Source: CAZBUH01 sp964495095 (GTDB lineage Bacteria; Bacillota; Clostridia; Oscillospirales; Oscillospiraceae). From it: DNA of 27,650 nt. The stretch's first letter is position 1. The number at the start of each line of letters is the position of its first letter. Shown here piece by piece: positions 9,401-15,903 of this stretch. A program made the translations under genes and the position numbers. The notes under the pieces are model-generated. The model was not told where the DNA came from and made no database searches. It worked only from the letters and a program-made list of their open reading frames with translations. The DNA lies in NCBI GenBank assembly GCA_964495095.1, contig CAZBUH010000013.1, positions 1 to 27,650 on the forward strand. The letters are read 5' to 3'.

Positions 9401-10940
9401 CGCAGGCGGCGGGAAAATATCGGGAATAAACACGGCCGGTACCGTGACAATAGACGGCTGTGAAATATCCGGCGGCAGCGCCGCACATGGCGGCGGTATG
9501 TACATTTCCGGCGGCAAAGTCACTCTGGACGGAACGAAGATATCCGGCAATACCGCCGAAAACGGAGGCGGGGTTTATCTGTCCGGCGGCGAGCTGGAGC
9601 TCTCAGGTAAGATAGAGATAACCGGCAACGAGGGCGGGAATTTGCATATAGCCCAGGGCCAGAAGATTATAATTTCTGAAAGCTTCTCGGATGAATCCCA
9701 AATAGGCGTGTCCTGCGAAACGGCCGGAGTATTTGCCGAGGGAGAGCTTGAGGCATATCAGAAGTGCTTCACCTCCGAGGCAAAGGGATATTTTATCTAT
9801 ACGGAAAAGAATGCGGGCCTGAGCGCGGATGAGTACGCCATAACCACCCAGCCCACCGCCTCGGCGTGCTCTGTGGAGGTAAACTGTGAAACCGGAGCCT
9901 CTTACCAGTGGTATGAGGCGGAGCCGGAGCCGGTGGCGGATGAGTCGAATGAACGGTACGATGGGGAGACCGGGGTATGGACCGCCGCGGCAGGCGGACA
10001 GTGCTTTACTGCCCCGCTTTCCGAAAATCAAATTCTCCGAATAATCCCCCAGGGACCGCTGCCGGAGGGGACGAAGGTAAAGCTGGACGGAATCGAGCTT
10101 ACCGGCGCGGAGAGCGGCTATACCGCAGGTGTTGCGGAGACGAAAAATTACACCCTCGCCTTTGAATTCCCGGCGGCGCCGGAAGCCCCAGTGAAATTCA
10201 CGGCGGAGGTATACACTGTCGCCGGCCCGTTGGAGGGGCAGACGGCTTCCAGCCTCTCCGCAGGCGCCGGGGCGTATGTCTGCCGTGTCACATATCCCGA
10301 TGGGACAGTGCTCCAGTCCGATCTTGTAATAGTGCAGCCGCCGGCAGCGCAGTCCGGCGCAGGCAGCAAGAAGGAGTGGAAGGGCTTTGAGGACGTCCAC
10401 GAGGGGAAATGGTACTATGAAAGCGTAAAATCCGTCTGCGAGGCCGGAATAATGGTCGGCACCGGCGATACGGAATTTTCCCCTGACGGCGTTACCACCC
10501 GCGGCATGATGACTGTTATCCTCTGGCGTATATCCGGAGAGCCGGCTGCCGACGGGGAGCCGGGATTCGTGGATGTGGACAGAGACAGCTACTGCTATGA
10601 GGCTGTCCGATGGGCGGCGGCGCAGGGGATAATCCTGGGCTTTGACGCCTGGCATTTTGGGCCCGACCAGCCGGTTACGAGAGAGCAGCTTGCGGCGATG
10701 CTTTACAGATTTGAGAAGTATAGCTGCGGCAGCGTGCGCATTGGCGGGCCGGAGAATTGGGACGATTTGAGCGGTTTTGCCGATAAACCGGCAAAATGGT
10801 CTGAGGAGGCCGTCCGCTGGGCCGTTGAGATGGGCATTATACAGGGCAAACAGGGTAACCTGCTGGACGCCGGCGGCGGCGCAACAAGAGCCGAAACGGC
10901 GGTCATTATCGACAGATATTTAAAATGGCAGCCCGTATAA
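6477..10940 (+). CDS. Right-handed beta-helix S-layer homology surface protein
   Basis: This is a 1487-residue exported protein starting at ATG 6477 with AAAGGA about ten bases upstream. Residues 1-29 are a signal peptide (cut near AGAA). Much of residues 30-700 and 880-1080 consists of short glycine-rich coils (GGGIYIYGGTLNVCGG, GGGVYADAGS, NISGGEI) typical of parallel beta-helix adhesins or polysaccharide-binding proteins. A longer module recurs three times (about 31-98, 430-510, 889-978), with xSWYL/SYYL/NYFL, LCLxGH/CLEGF and NICDC-type landmarks. Two related Ig-like modules (about 733-880 and 1137-1290) share YQWY and a closing C(R)xxYxDG motif. Three SLH domains end the protein (about 1301-1352, 1364-1416, 1435-1485), anchoring it to the wall. 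No catalytic residues of a pectate lyase-type enzyme were identified, so an enzymatic role is unproven. A terminator-like hairpin follows 47 bases after the stop. Confidence 0.88.
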   Translation: MKNGRCIFSCLVCAVICANLCFYAPAGAADHQHGTAITADTASITQSGSWYLSEDVKLSGSLTISGDIDVELCLNGHMLTASSGIAVKNGASLTLTDCCSSETHQGSEFTHGCTSAVSSRTIQIEGGVVSAEGRATVFTVSDGACLSIYGGTVMGGKHTQGVGGGGIYIYGGTLNVCGGVIRDNMAAGESGGAIGAMYSKKNSTVVNISGGEITCNASDTYAAAIYAANGGAGVTDGIVTTYGTELNISGGYIHGNSEISAGTASSPYAAGVYVGKYCSLNMTGGRISENHAAGSVGGVYLSSYAKSVNVSGSAVISDNHAGCTVSATGVVNAEGPVCNLYISRESTVTGAIRVPKVCIPAPMSAGASVGVTYAGDVEETVDVLYPDGYTITGSDVSKFFSDNESRSLALNDGTIVICAGRMHYICGVDCTHAEKHGTALYSPLDEDFSGGDLAAGSYYLTKDVELSQPITVSGQVNICLEGFEISNLNSQAFTVPNGGELNICDCYSGQTDAKYSHTFLPASSGSVTVWGGVIKGSALRTSGGVLVDGGKFNLFGGTIAGANNSGGVRVINGGKFSIYGGAVSHNHSKTNGGGVYADAGSSVAVYGGSITNNYAGSFGGGVYAENGFTLAGEVYITGNTAQSRSNNSNVYIPNGKYINVTGPVTGKVCVTMERDGIFTAGGAAGSIGAFDEDAAFGTFVGAADGELTIETYGVAEQPTTESPTVTMKSPERVQAYQWYMTAPGTEETWSGVFSAAGKFIDIKTVSLSAGDTLKITARDGAADGVSLMKKTANEDGEELLVPAASSYTLEEGAFFVAAPADGEYTFRMLFDADQAAGRTVDITVLKYTIGAAVDNQTAATYTGSPGWRICRAEYTDGVTVIYSNPMRSASHTHGDAVYTPAANAADGGLMIGDGEADSLTLPAGNYFLAADLTLDGPLKVDSGTVSLCLHGHTLKTENGTAIVVSAGAELNICDCAGGGKISGINTAGTVTIDGCEISGGSAAHGGGMYISGGKVTLDGTKISGNTAENGGGVYLSGGELELSGKIEITGNEGGNLHIAQGQKIIISESFSDESQIGVSCETAGVFAEGELEAYQKCFTSEAKGYFIYTEKNAGLSADEYAITTQPTASACSVEVNCETGASYQWYEAEPEPVADESNERYDGETGVWTAAAGGQCFTAPLSENQILRIIPQGPLPEGTKVKLDGIELTGAESGYTAGVAETKNYTLAFEFPAAPEAPVKFTAEVYTVAGPLEGQTASSLSAGAGAYVCRVTYPDGTVLQSDLVIVQPPAAQSGAGSKKEWKGFEDVHEGKWYYESVKSVCEAGIMVGTGDTEFSPDGVTTRGMMTVILWRISGEPAADGEPGFVDVDRDSYCYEAVRWAAAQGIILGFDAWHFGPDQPVTREQLAAMLYRFEKYSCGSVRIGGPENWDDLSGFADKPAKWSEEAVRWAVEMGIIQGKQGNLLDAGGGATRAETAVIIDRYLKWQPV

Positions 10941-10987
10941 TATTTGAATAGAGTACGTGAAAGAAAAAGCGTTTAAACGTGCAAGAA

Positions 10988-11030
10988 TGCGCGTCCAGAG
11001 CGGTGCTGCCGGTTTGGACGCGCAGTTTCT
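10988..11030 (+). terminator. Intrinsic terminator after the beta-helix gene
   Basis: TGCGCGTCCA (10988-10997) pairs perfectly with TGGACGCGCA (11015-11024). The 17-base loop can itself form a small CGG/CCG stem, and a short T-rich GTTTCT follows. The hairpin argues against the coding extension of the next gene that would run through it. The remaining gap to 11121 is AT-rich and probably holds that gene's promoter, but no clear -35/-10 pair was found. Confidence 0.65.
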
Positions 11031-11121
11031 ATATATAACTTCTGTAATAAAGTATTGCATTTTTCGACATTTTATTATATCCTTTATCTGTATTGAAATG
11101 AGAAATTTGGGAGAGAGAAAA

Positions 11122-13218
11122 ATGAAGATAAAAAAGCTCAGGGAATGGATAAATATTGCCGTCACAAAGCAGCCCGCCAGGGCTATACTGATTGCGATAC
11201 TTCTGCTGAATATCCTCCTGTTTGCGGTGTCTGCGCTGGTGATATCGTCACTTGCCCCGGAGACCACGGCGGAGACTGGCTTTTGGCCGTCCGTATTTTA
11301 CACCATAAGCATGATACTTGACGCAGGCTGCATACAGTATGTGGTGGCGGATATCGGCCAGACCGGCGTGGGGCTTATTATCGTATGTATGCTTATAGTT
11401 GTGATAGGCATGATAACCTTCACAGGCGCTGTGATAGGCTATGTTACAAACTACATATCCGGCTTTATCGAGAGGGCGGACTCCGGCGCCAGGGCGCTGA
11501 AGGTGTCCGGCCACACGGTTATACTCAACTGGAACACCAGGGCCTCGGAAATTATAAACGACCTGCTGTACAGCGGGGAGCGGGAAATAATAGTGGTGGT
11601 TGTGAGCAGCGGCGGGAGCGCTGTGAAAAAGGAGATAGACGACAGAATCTCCGGCACTATAAAGCAGGAGCAGGAGAGCCTGAAAAAAGAGTGCGCGGGC
11701 ATGGGCATTTTCCGCCGGCTCGGATATAAGAAAATGCACAAGGTGAGAAACCGCCTCTCCGTCATCGTGCGGGAGGGCGACACCTATTCATTAAAGCAGC
11801 TCAACGACGCCTCCATCGCTCAGGCGAAAACGGTCATAATTCTGGGCGGGGAGATGCATAATTCCGTCTGCAAATTCGATTACAGCGAGCGCCGGGAGCA
11901 GCTTGAAAAGGGAAATTCCAACACCATAAAGACGCTGGTGCAGGTGGCGGAGATAACCTCCGGCGACGACTCCGCCGACGGGCAGGTGATAATCGTCGAG
12001 GTGGAGGACGAGTGGACCCTCAATCTCGTGACAAGAATAGCCGCCCATAAGGAGCGGCTGCAAAAGTGCAATATAATACCGGTGCCGGTAAACAGGATAT
12101 TGGGCCAGATACTTTCCCAGTTCTCCATAATGCCGGAGCTCAACACGGTATACAGCGAGCTGTTTTCAAATAAGGGCGCGGAATTTTTCTGTACCCTGAA
12201 GCCGGAGGCAAAGGACGAGACAAAGCTTATAAGGGATTACATGGAGACCCATACCCACGGCATACCGATGACTGTTATGGACACAAAGACCGGCCGATAC
12301 GTGTTTTATATAGCCGACAGGGAGTCGGACGTTGAAAAGCGCTCCATTCCGGCAAAATCTGATTACAGCGTGGATGTGGAGCCGGACTACTGGCTTAAGC
12401 AGAAAAATATCATAATCGTCGGCCACAACAGCAAGAGCGAGGATATAATGAACGGCTTTAACGCCTTCCGGGGCGAGTGGAACAGGGGCGACGGCTCCGA
12501 GATACTGAATATAATCGTGATAGACGATGAAAAGAGCCTGGAAAAGCACGGCTACTATAAAAAATATCCATATGTGAACAATGTAATAGCCGCCGACGTT
12601 TTCGACAGCGAGGCCATATGCGGCTCTATAAATGAGTTTATAGATTCAAACGAGGACGAAACCAGCATACTTATCCTGTCCGACGACACTGCGGCCAACG
12701 AGGATATAGACGCAAGCGTCCTCACATACCTTATTTATGTGCAGAACATCATATTTGACCGTATGGCGGCAAACCCGGATTTTGACAGGCACAGCATAGA
12801 CGTTGTGGTGGAGATAATAAACCCGAAAAACTACGACGTAGTGCACAATTACAGCGTGGATAACGTGGTAATAAGCAACAGATACATAAGCAAGATGGTT
12901 ACCCAGATAAGCCGCAAGGAGGCCCTTTACGAATTTTACCGCGATATCCTGACATATGATGAGGAAAACTCGGAGGTATATTCGAGCAAGGAGCTTTATA
13001 TTAAGGAGGTGGAGCGGTTTTTCCGCTCGGTGCCGGGGGAGTGCACCGCGGCGGAGCTTATCCGGGCCGTGTTCAGCGCTATGCCGGACGACAACAGGGG
13101 TATCGTTATCGGGTATGTGGATGCCGGCGGGGATACACATCTGTTTTCCGGAAATCAGGAGGATATCCGCGTAAGGCTTGGGAAGAAGGATAAGCTCATC
13201 ATATTCGGCTGCCATTAA
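11122..13218 (+). CDS. CASTOR/POLLUX-type ion channel with RCK-like domains
   Basis: This is a 698-residue membrane protein. ATG 11122 is chosen because GGGAGAG lies just upstream and because in-frame extension to GTG 10957 crosses a terminator hairpin. Predicted order: TM1 at about 20-44, a pore-like re-entrant segment at about 54-75 containing DAGC at 67-70, TM2 at about 83-113, then a cytosolic region. GHTVILNWN (130-138) opens the first RCK-like Rossmann domain, REGDTYSLKQLNDASI follows the usual strand/helix pattern of this family, and VEVEDEW lies further on. A second Rossmann-like unit opens at about 428 with NIIIVGHNSKS. Plant CASTOR and POLLUX are calcium-regulated cation channels of the nuclear envelope; bacterial relatives are poorly characterised. 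Here it would sit in the cytoplasmic membrane as a probable cation channel. The DAGC segment aligns by eye with the ADAGNH-type filter region but differs from it. It may have its own transcript. Confidence 0.8.
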   Translation: MKIKKLREWINIAVTKQPARAILIAILLLNILLFAVSALVISSLAPETTAETGFWPSVFYTISMILDAGCIQYVVADIGQTGVGLIIVCMLIVVIGMITFTGAVIGYVTNYISGFIERADSGARALKVSGHTVILNWNTRASEIINDLLYSGEREIIVVVVSSGGSAVKKEIDDRISGTIKQEQESLKKECAGMGIFRRLGYKKMHKVRNRLSVIVREGDTYSLKQLNDASIAQAKTVIILGGEMHNSVCKFDYSERREQLEKGNSNTIKTLVQVAEITSGDDSADGQVIIVEVEDEWTLNLVTRIAAHKERLQKCNIIPVPVNRILGQILSQFSIMPELNTVYSELFSNKGAEFFCTLKPEAKDETKLIRDYMETHTHGIPMTVMDTKTGRYVFYIADRESDVEKRSIPAKSDYSVDVEPDYWLKQKNIIIVGHNSKSEDIMNGFNAFRGEWNRGDGSEILNIIVIDDEKSLEKHGYYKKYPYVNNVIAADVFDSEAICGSINEFIDSNEDETSILILSDDTAANEDIDASVLTYLIYVQNIIFDRMAANPDFDRHSIDVVVEIINPKNYDVVHNYSVDNVVISNRYISKMVTQISRKEALYEFYRDILTYDEENSEVYSSKELYIKEVERFFRSVPGECTAAELIRAVFSAMPDDNRGIVIGYVDAGGDTHLFSGNQEDIRVRLGKKDKLIIFGCH

Positions 13219-13244
13219 ATTGACTGTCATATTGCTTGAAAACA

Positions 13245-13273
13245 TTGACATAATAATGAATCTTTTGTAAAAT
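13245..13273 (+). promoter_or_regulatory. SigA-type promoter for the vWA-tubulin operon
   Basis: TTGACA (13245-13250) and TAAAAT (13268-13273) are separated by 17 bases, which is close to the housekeeping consensus. Transcription would begin near 13280, about 110 bases before the first start codon of the operon. Confidence 0.8.
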
Positions 13274-13279
13274 AAAGAG

Positions 13280-13372
13280 GAAAAGACAAACAGGGAATAT
13301 TATTGGACGGGCGCCGGGGGAACGGTGTCCGGAACTTCAAAGCAGGCTAAGGATATGCCTTAGCCTGTTTTT
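13280..13372 (+). ncRNA. Leader RNA or small RNA ending in a terminator
   Basis: A transcript from the promoter at 13245-13273 would span about 93 bases and end at the hairpin at 13343-13372. The G/C-rich part at 13305-13332 can fold (GGAC with GTCC, or CCGG with CCGG). I could not match it to a known riboswitch or RNA class. It is either a stand-alone small RNA or an attenuator leader controlling the five-gene operon. Confidence 0.45.
13343..13372 (+). terminator. Strong intrinsic terminator upstream of the vWA gene
   Basis: CAGGCTAAGG (13343-13352) and CCTTAGCCTG (13358-13367) form a perfect 10-bp stem with an ATATG loop, followed by five T residues. It ends only 20 bases before the TTG start of the vWA gene. 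It can stop read-through from the channel gene and also transcripts from the promoter at 13245, which suggests conditional attenuation. Confidence 0.85.
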
Positions 13373-13379
13373 AAAGATT

Positions 13380-13386
13380 GGAAGTG
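13380..13386 (+). promoter_or_regulatory. Ribosome binding site for the TTG start at 13393
   Basis: GGAAGTG lies six bases before TTG 13393, which gives MKRLIGLL at the head of the signal peptide. The in-frame TTG at 13378 overlaps this site and is a poorer choice. Confidence 0.65.
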
Positions 13387-13392
13387 ATTGGC

Positions 13393-15858
13393 TTGAAACG
13401 ATTGATTGGCCTGCTGTGCGCCGCGGCTATGGTGTTTGCGATTGCCGCATCGGCGGCGCCGGAGGCGGAAGCCGCTTCGGGAGAAGCCAGACGGATAATC
13501 GACATAGTGTACGATGACTCCGGCTCCATGTGCGTTGACGGCTATACGCCGGTGGACCGGTGGAGCCAGGCTCTGTACGCTATGGAGGTTTTCGCCACCA
13601 TGCTGGGCGACGATGACGAGATGAATGTGTTCCTCATGAGCGACTCGGGGGAAAAGCCCGTATCGGTAAAGGGCAGCGACGACCGCCGGGTGGACACTAT
13701 CGTGGCATCGCTTGTGGAGTCGGGAGGCACGCCGTTTGCCGCGGTGGAGGCGGCAAACAGGCACATACAGGCCCAGCCGGCCGACGCGGAGCGGTGGCTT
13801 GTGGTGCTGACAGACGGCAGCTTCCAGCCCAGCGGGACGCCTGTTCAGGCTAATCTGGAGGGCTACGCCCGGCAGGGGATAAGCGTCGTTTATCTCGCCA
13901 TAGGAGACAGCGCAGCGCTTTTGCAGGGAAACGACAGCGTGGGATTTTATACCTACGCCGCAGCTACCAGCCGCGAGATATTGGGAAATATCACGACCAT
14001 AGCAAACAGGATATTCCAGCAGCAGGTGCTCCCGTCAAATCACATTTCGGTGACAGGCGGCACCCTGACCCTTGATATAGACATCCCCGTGTCTCAGATA
14101 CTTGTGTTTGCCCAGGGAGAGGATATGGAGGTAAAGTCCCTTTCCCGGGACGGGACGCCCATAAACGCCTCGGAGAGCAACACCGTGCGGGTGGACGAGG
14201 GGAATATCCCGCCGGACCACACAAACGCACTGCTGGCCCAGGGGCTGTGCGGCGTTGTAAAAACGTACACGGCGCCGGGAGCGCCCTTTGACGCGGGGAC
14301 ATATGAGCTTTTGGTGTCGGACGCGTCAAACGTTGAGATTTACTACATAGCCGGGGTTGACATAGACTGCTGCCTTGTGGACGAAAATGGCGTGGAGATC
14401 ACCTCGGAGGAGACCCACTATGCCGGCACCTACGGCATAGAGTGGCGTTTTATTGACCCTAACACGGGCGTTGCAGTGTCCTCGGATTTGCTGGACGAAG
14501 CGGTGTTCAGCGGCAGACTCACAAACGGCGGGGCCACAAAGGAGATGACCCCCGACGTAAAGGAAGTGGTCCTGGCGGAGGGCGAGGTGGAGCTTGACGC
14601 CGCGGCGGAGCTGCCGGGCGGCGTTACGGTCCAGAGCAGCAAGCGCTATACGGTGCTTCCGGAGCCTATAGAGCTGGACCTATCGGCCCAGACCCCGGGA
14701 AACGGCTATAAGCTGGCGGCCCTGGGGCCGGATTCAGAGCCTATAACAGTTACGGTCACAAACCGTGAGACAGGCGAAAAGCTGAGCCAGGAGGAGTGGG
14801 ACGCCGTCGGCGCCGACGGCTTTAAGCTCAAATGCGCGGAAACCGGCGTAAACTGGCTTGTGGAAAAGGGAGAGCAGGTCTCGACCTGGGAGATACGCCC
14901 GGACTACATAACAGACATGCAGGACACATCTCCCGGAAAATACGAGTTATCCATGACTGTGGAATATGATATCGACGGCCGCTGCGCCTCCGGCTCGGGA
15001 ATCGTATCGGTGAACATAGCCGACTATATATCCTCGGAGCTGCGGGTGGATGCGGCGGCTCCGGAGGGGAGCATCGACTTAAACGATATTGACGGCTCCG
15101 GGGGCGCCCTGGTGACGCTTTACATAAGGGACGAGTACACCGGAGAATATATCAGGCTTACCCAGGAGCAGAGCGGGGCCGTGGAGCTGGACATCCAGAG
15201 TACGGAGCTGGAGTGGGAGCTTATCCCCGGTGAAGCTCCGGGAGTCTGGGAGCTTAAGCCTAAAGACGGGGCGGCGGCAATGCAGGCGTTCCTGGGCCGG
15301 CTTGGCCAGGAGCTTCAGGTGAATATCACCGTGTCCGGCGTGCTGCAGGACGGCGCGTACCTGTACGAGGGCAGCGGGAGCTGCACGGTGCCGGTGATAA
15401 TGGTTGACGCCATGCATATGCTGAAAAGGGTGCTGCCCTATGTGGTGGGCTTCGGCCTGTTTCTGTTCCTGATTTTCGGCTACCTGTGCAAGAAAAAACT
15501 GCGGCTCAAAACGCTGCATCCGCGGGTCGTGAATATGAAGACCCATCCCAGAAAATCCCTGAATGTGAAGGTAAAGCGGAAATGGTCCAGCTACCTTATA
15601 CCGTACAGGCGGCAGTCGGCCGTTATATACAGCCACCAGCCGGCCTTCAACTGCCGGTTTGCAAACGTAGTGATACGGGCGGCTGGCGGCACGAGCTTCA
15701 ATATAGTAAATCTCAAAAGCTATGCAAATAAAACCTGCCGCATCGACGGGGATCAGGTGGAAGTAAATGAAATGAAGCACAGGAAATTCAACACTGCCAC
15801 CACAATAACCTGCTACGGCAAGGACACAAAGCCCGCCGGTGAGTTCAGCTTCAGCTAA
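13393..15858 (+). CDS. Membrane-anchored extracytoplasmic von Willebrand A protein
   Basis: This is an 821-residue protein beginning at a TTG codon. Residues 1-27 are a signal peptide (KRLIGLLCAAAMVF, cut near AEA). Residues about 33-205 form a vWA domain with an intact metal-ion-dependent adhesion site: D41-x-S43-x-S45, T113 in GGTPF and D141 in VVLTDGS. Residues 205-670 are beta-rich repeats (probably Ig-like) outside the cell. One transmembrane helix lies at about 680-699, followed by a basic cytosolic tail (700-821). The tail has a beta pattern with FNIVNLKS and IDGDQVEV that recalls a forkhead-associated (FHA) fold, though without its conserved phosphopeptide-binding residues. The protein could bind a ligand outside and a partner inside. 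It leads the operon; the tubulin-like gene starts 45 bases downstream. vWA-FtsZ-like pairing is a known genomic association. Confidence 0.85.
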   Translation: MKRLIGLLCAAAMVFAIAASAAPEAEAASGEARRIIDIVYDDSGSMCVDGYTPVDRWSQALYAMEVFATMLGDDDEMNVFLMSDSGEKPVSVKGSDDRRVDTIVASLVESGGTPFAAVEAANRHIQAQPADAERWLVVLTDGSFQPSGTPVQANLEGYARQGISVVYLAIGDSAALLQGNDSVGFYTYAAATSREILGNITTIANRIFQQQVLPSNHISVTGGTLTLDIDIPVSQILVFAQGEDMEVKSLSRDGTPINASESNTVRVDEGNIPPDHTNALLAQGLCGVVKTYTAPGAPFDAGTYELLVSDASNVEIYYIAGVDIDCCLVDENGVEITSEETHYAGTYGIEWRFIDPNTGVAVSSDLLDEAVFSGRLTNGGATKEMTPDVKEVVLAEGEVELDAAAELPGGVTVQSSKRYTVLPEPIELDLSAQTPGNGYKLAALGPDSEPITVTVTNRETGEKLSQEEWDAVGADGFKLKCAETGVNWLVEKGEQVSTWEIRPDYITDMQDTSPGKYELSMTVEYDIDGRCASGSGIVSVNIADYISSELRVDAAAPEGSIDLNDIDGSGGALVTLYIRDEYTGEYIRLTQEQSGAVELDIQSTELEWELIPGEAPGVWELKPKDGAAAMQAFLGRLGQELQVNITVSGVLQDGAYLYEGSGSCTVPVIMVDAMHMLKRVLPYVVGFGLFLFLIFGYLCKKKLRLKTLHPRVVNMKTHPRKSLNVKVKRKWSSYLIPYRRQSAVIYSHQPAFNCRFANVVIRAAGGTSFNIVNLKSYANKTCRIDGDQVEVNEMKHRKFNTATTITCYGKDTKPAGEFSFS

Positions 15859-15903
15859 CAGGGCGGCATAAAGAATAAATAAAAAAACAGGGGGAATAAA
15901 ATT

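Noticed and set aside
9603..10655. 350-codon open frame on the minus strand
   Set aside because: Antisense to the SLH end of the beta-helix gene; the SLH motifs on the plus strand show which frame is coding.
10957..11121. N-terminal extension of the channel gene from GTG 10957
   Set aside because: The extension runs through a perfect terminator stem and lacks a ribosome site; ATG 11122 has one and begins a normal basic-then-hydrophobic membrane protein.
13300..13372. Resemblance of the leader to small bacterial SRP RNA (GTCCGGAA and AGCAG segments)
   Set aside because: The diagnostic GGAAGCAGC continuation of the SRP apical loop is absent, the 5' pairing strand does not match, and the 3' half is fully used by the terminator stem.
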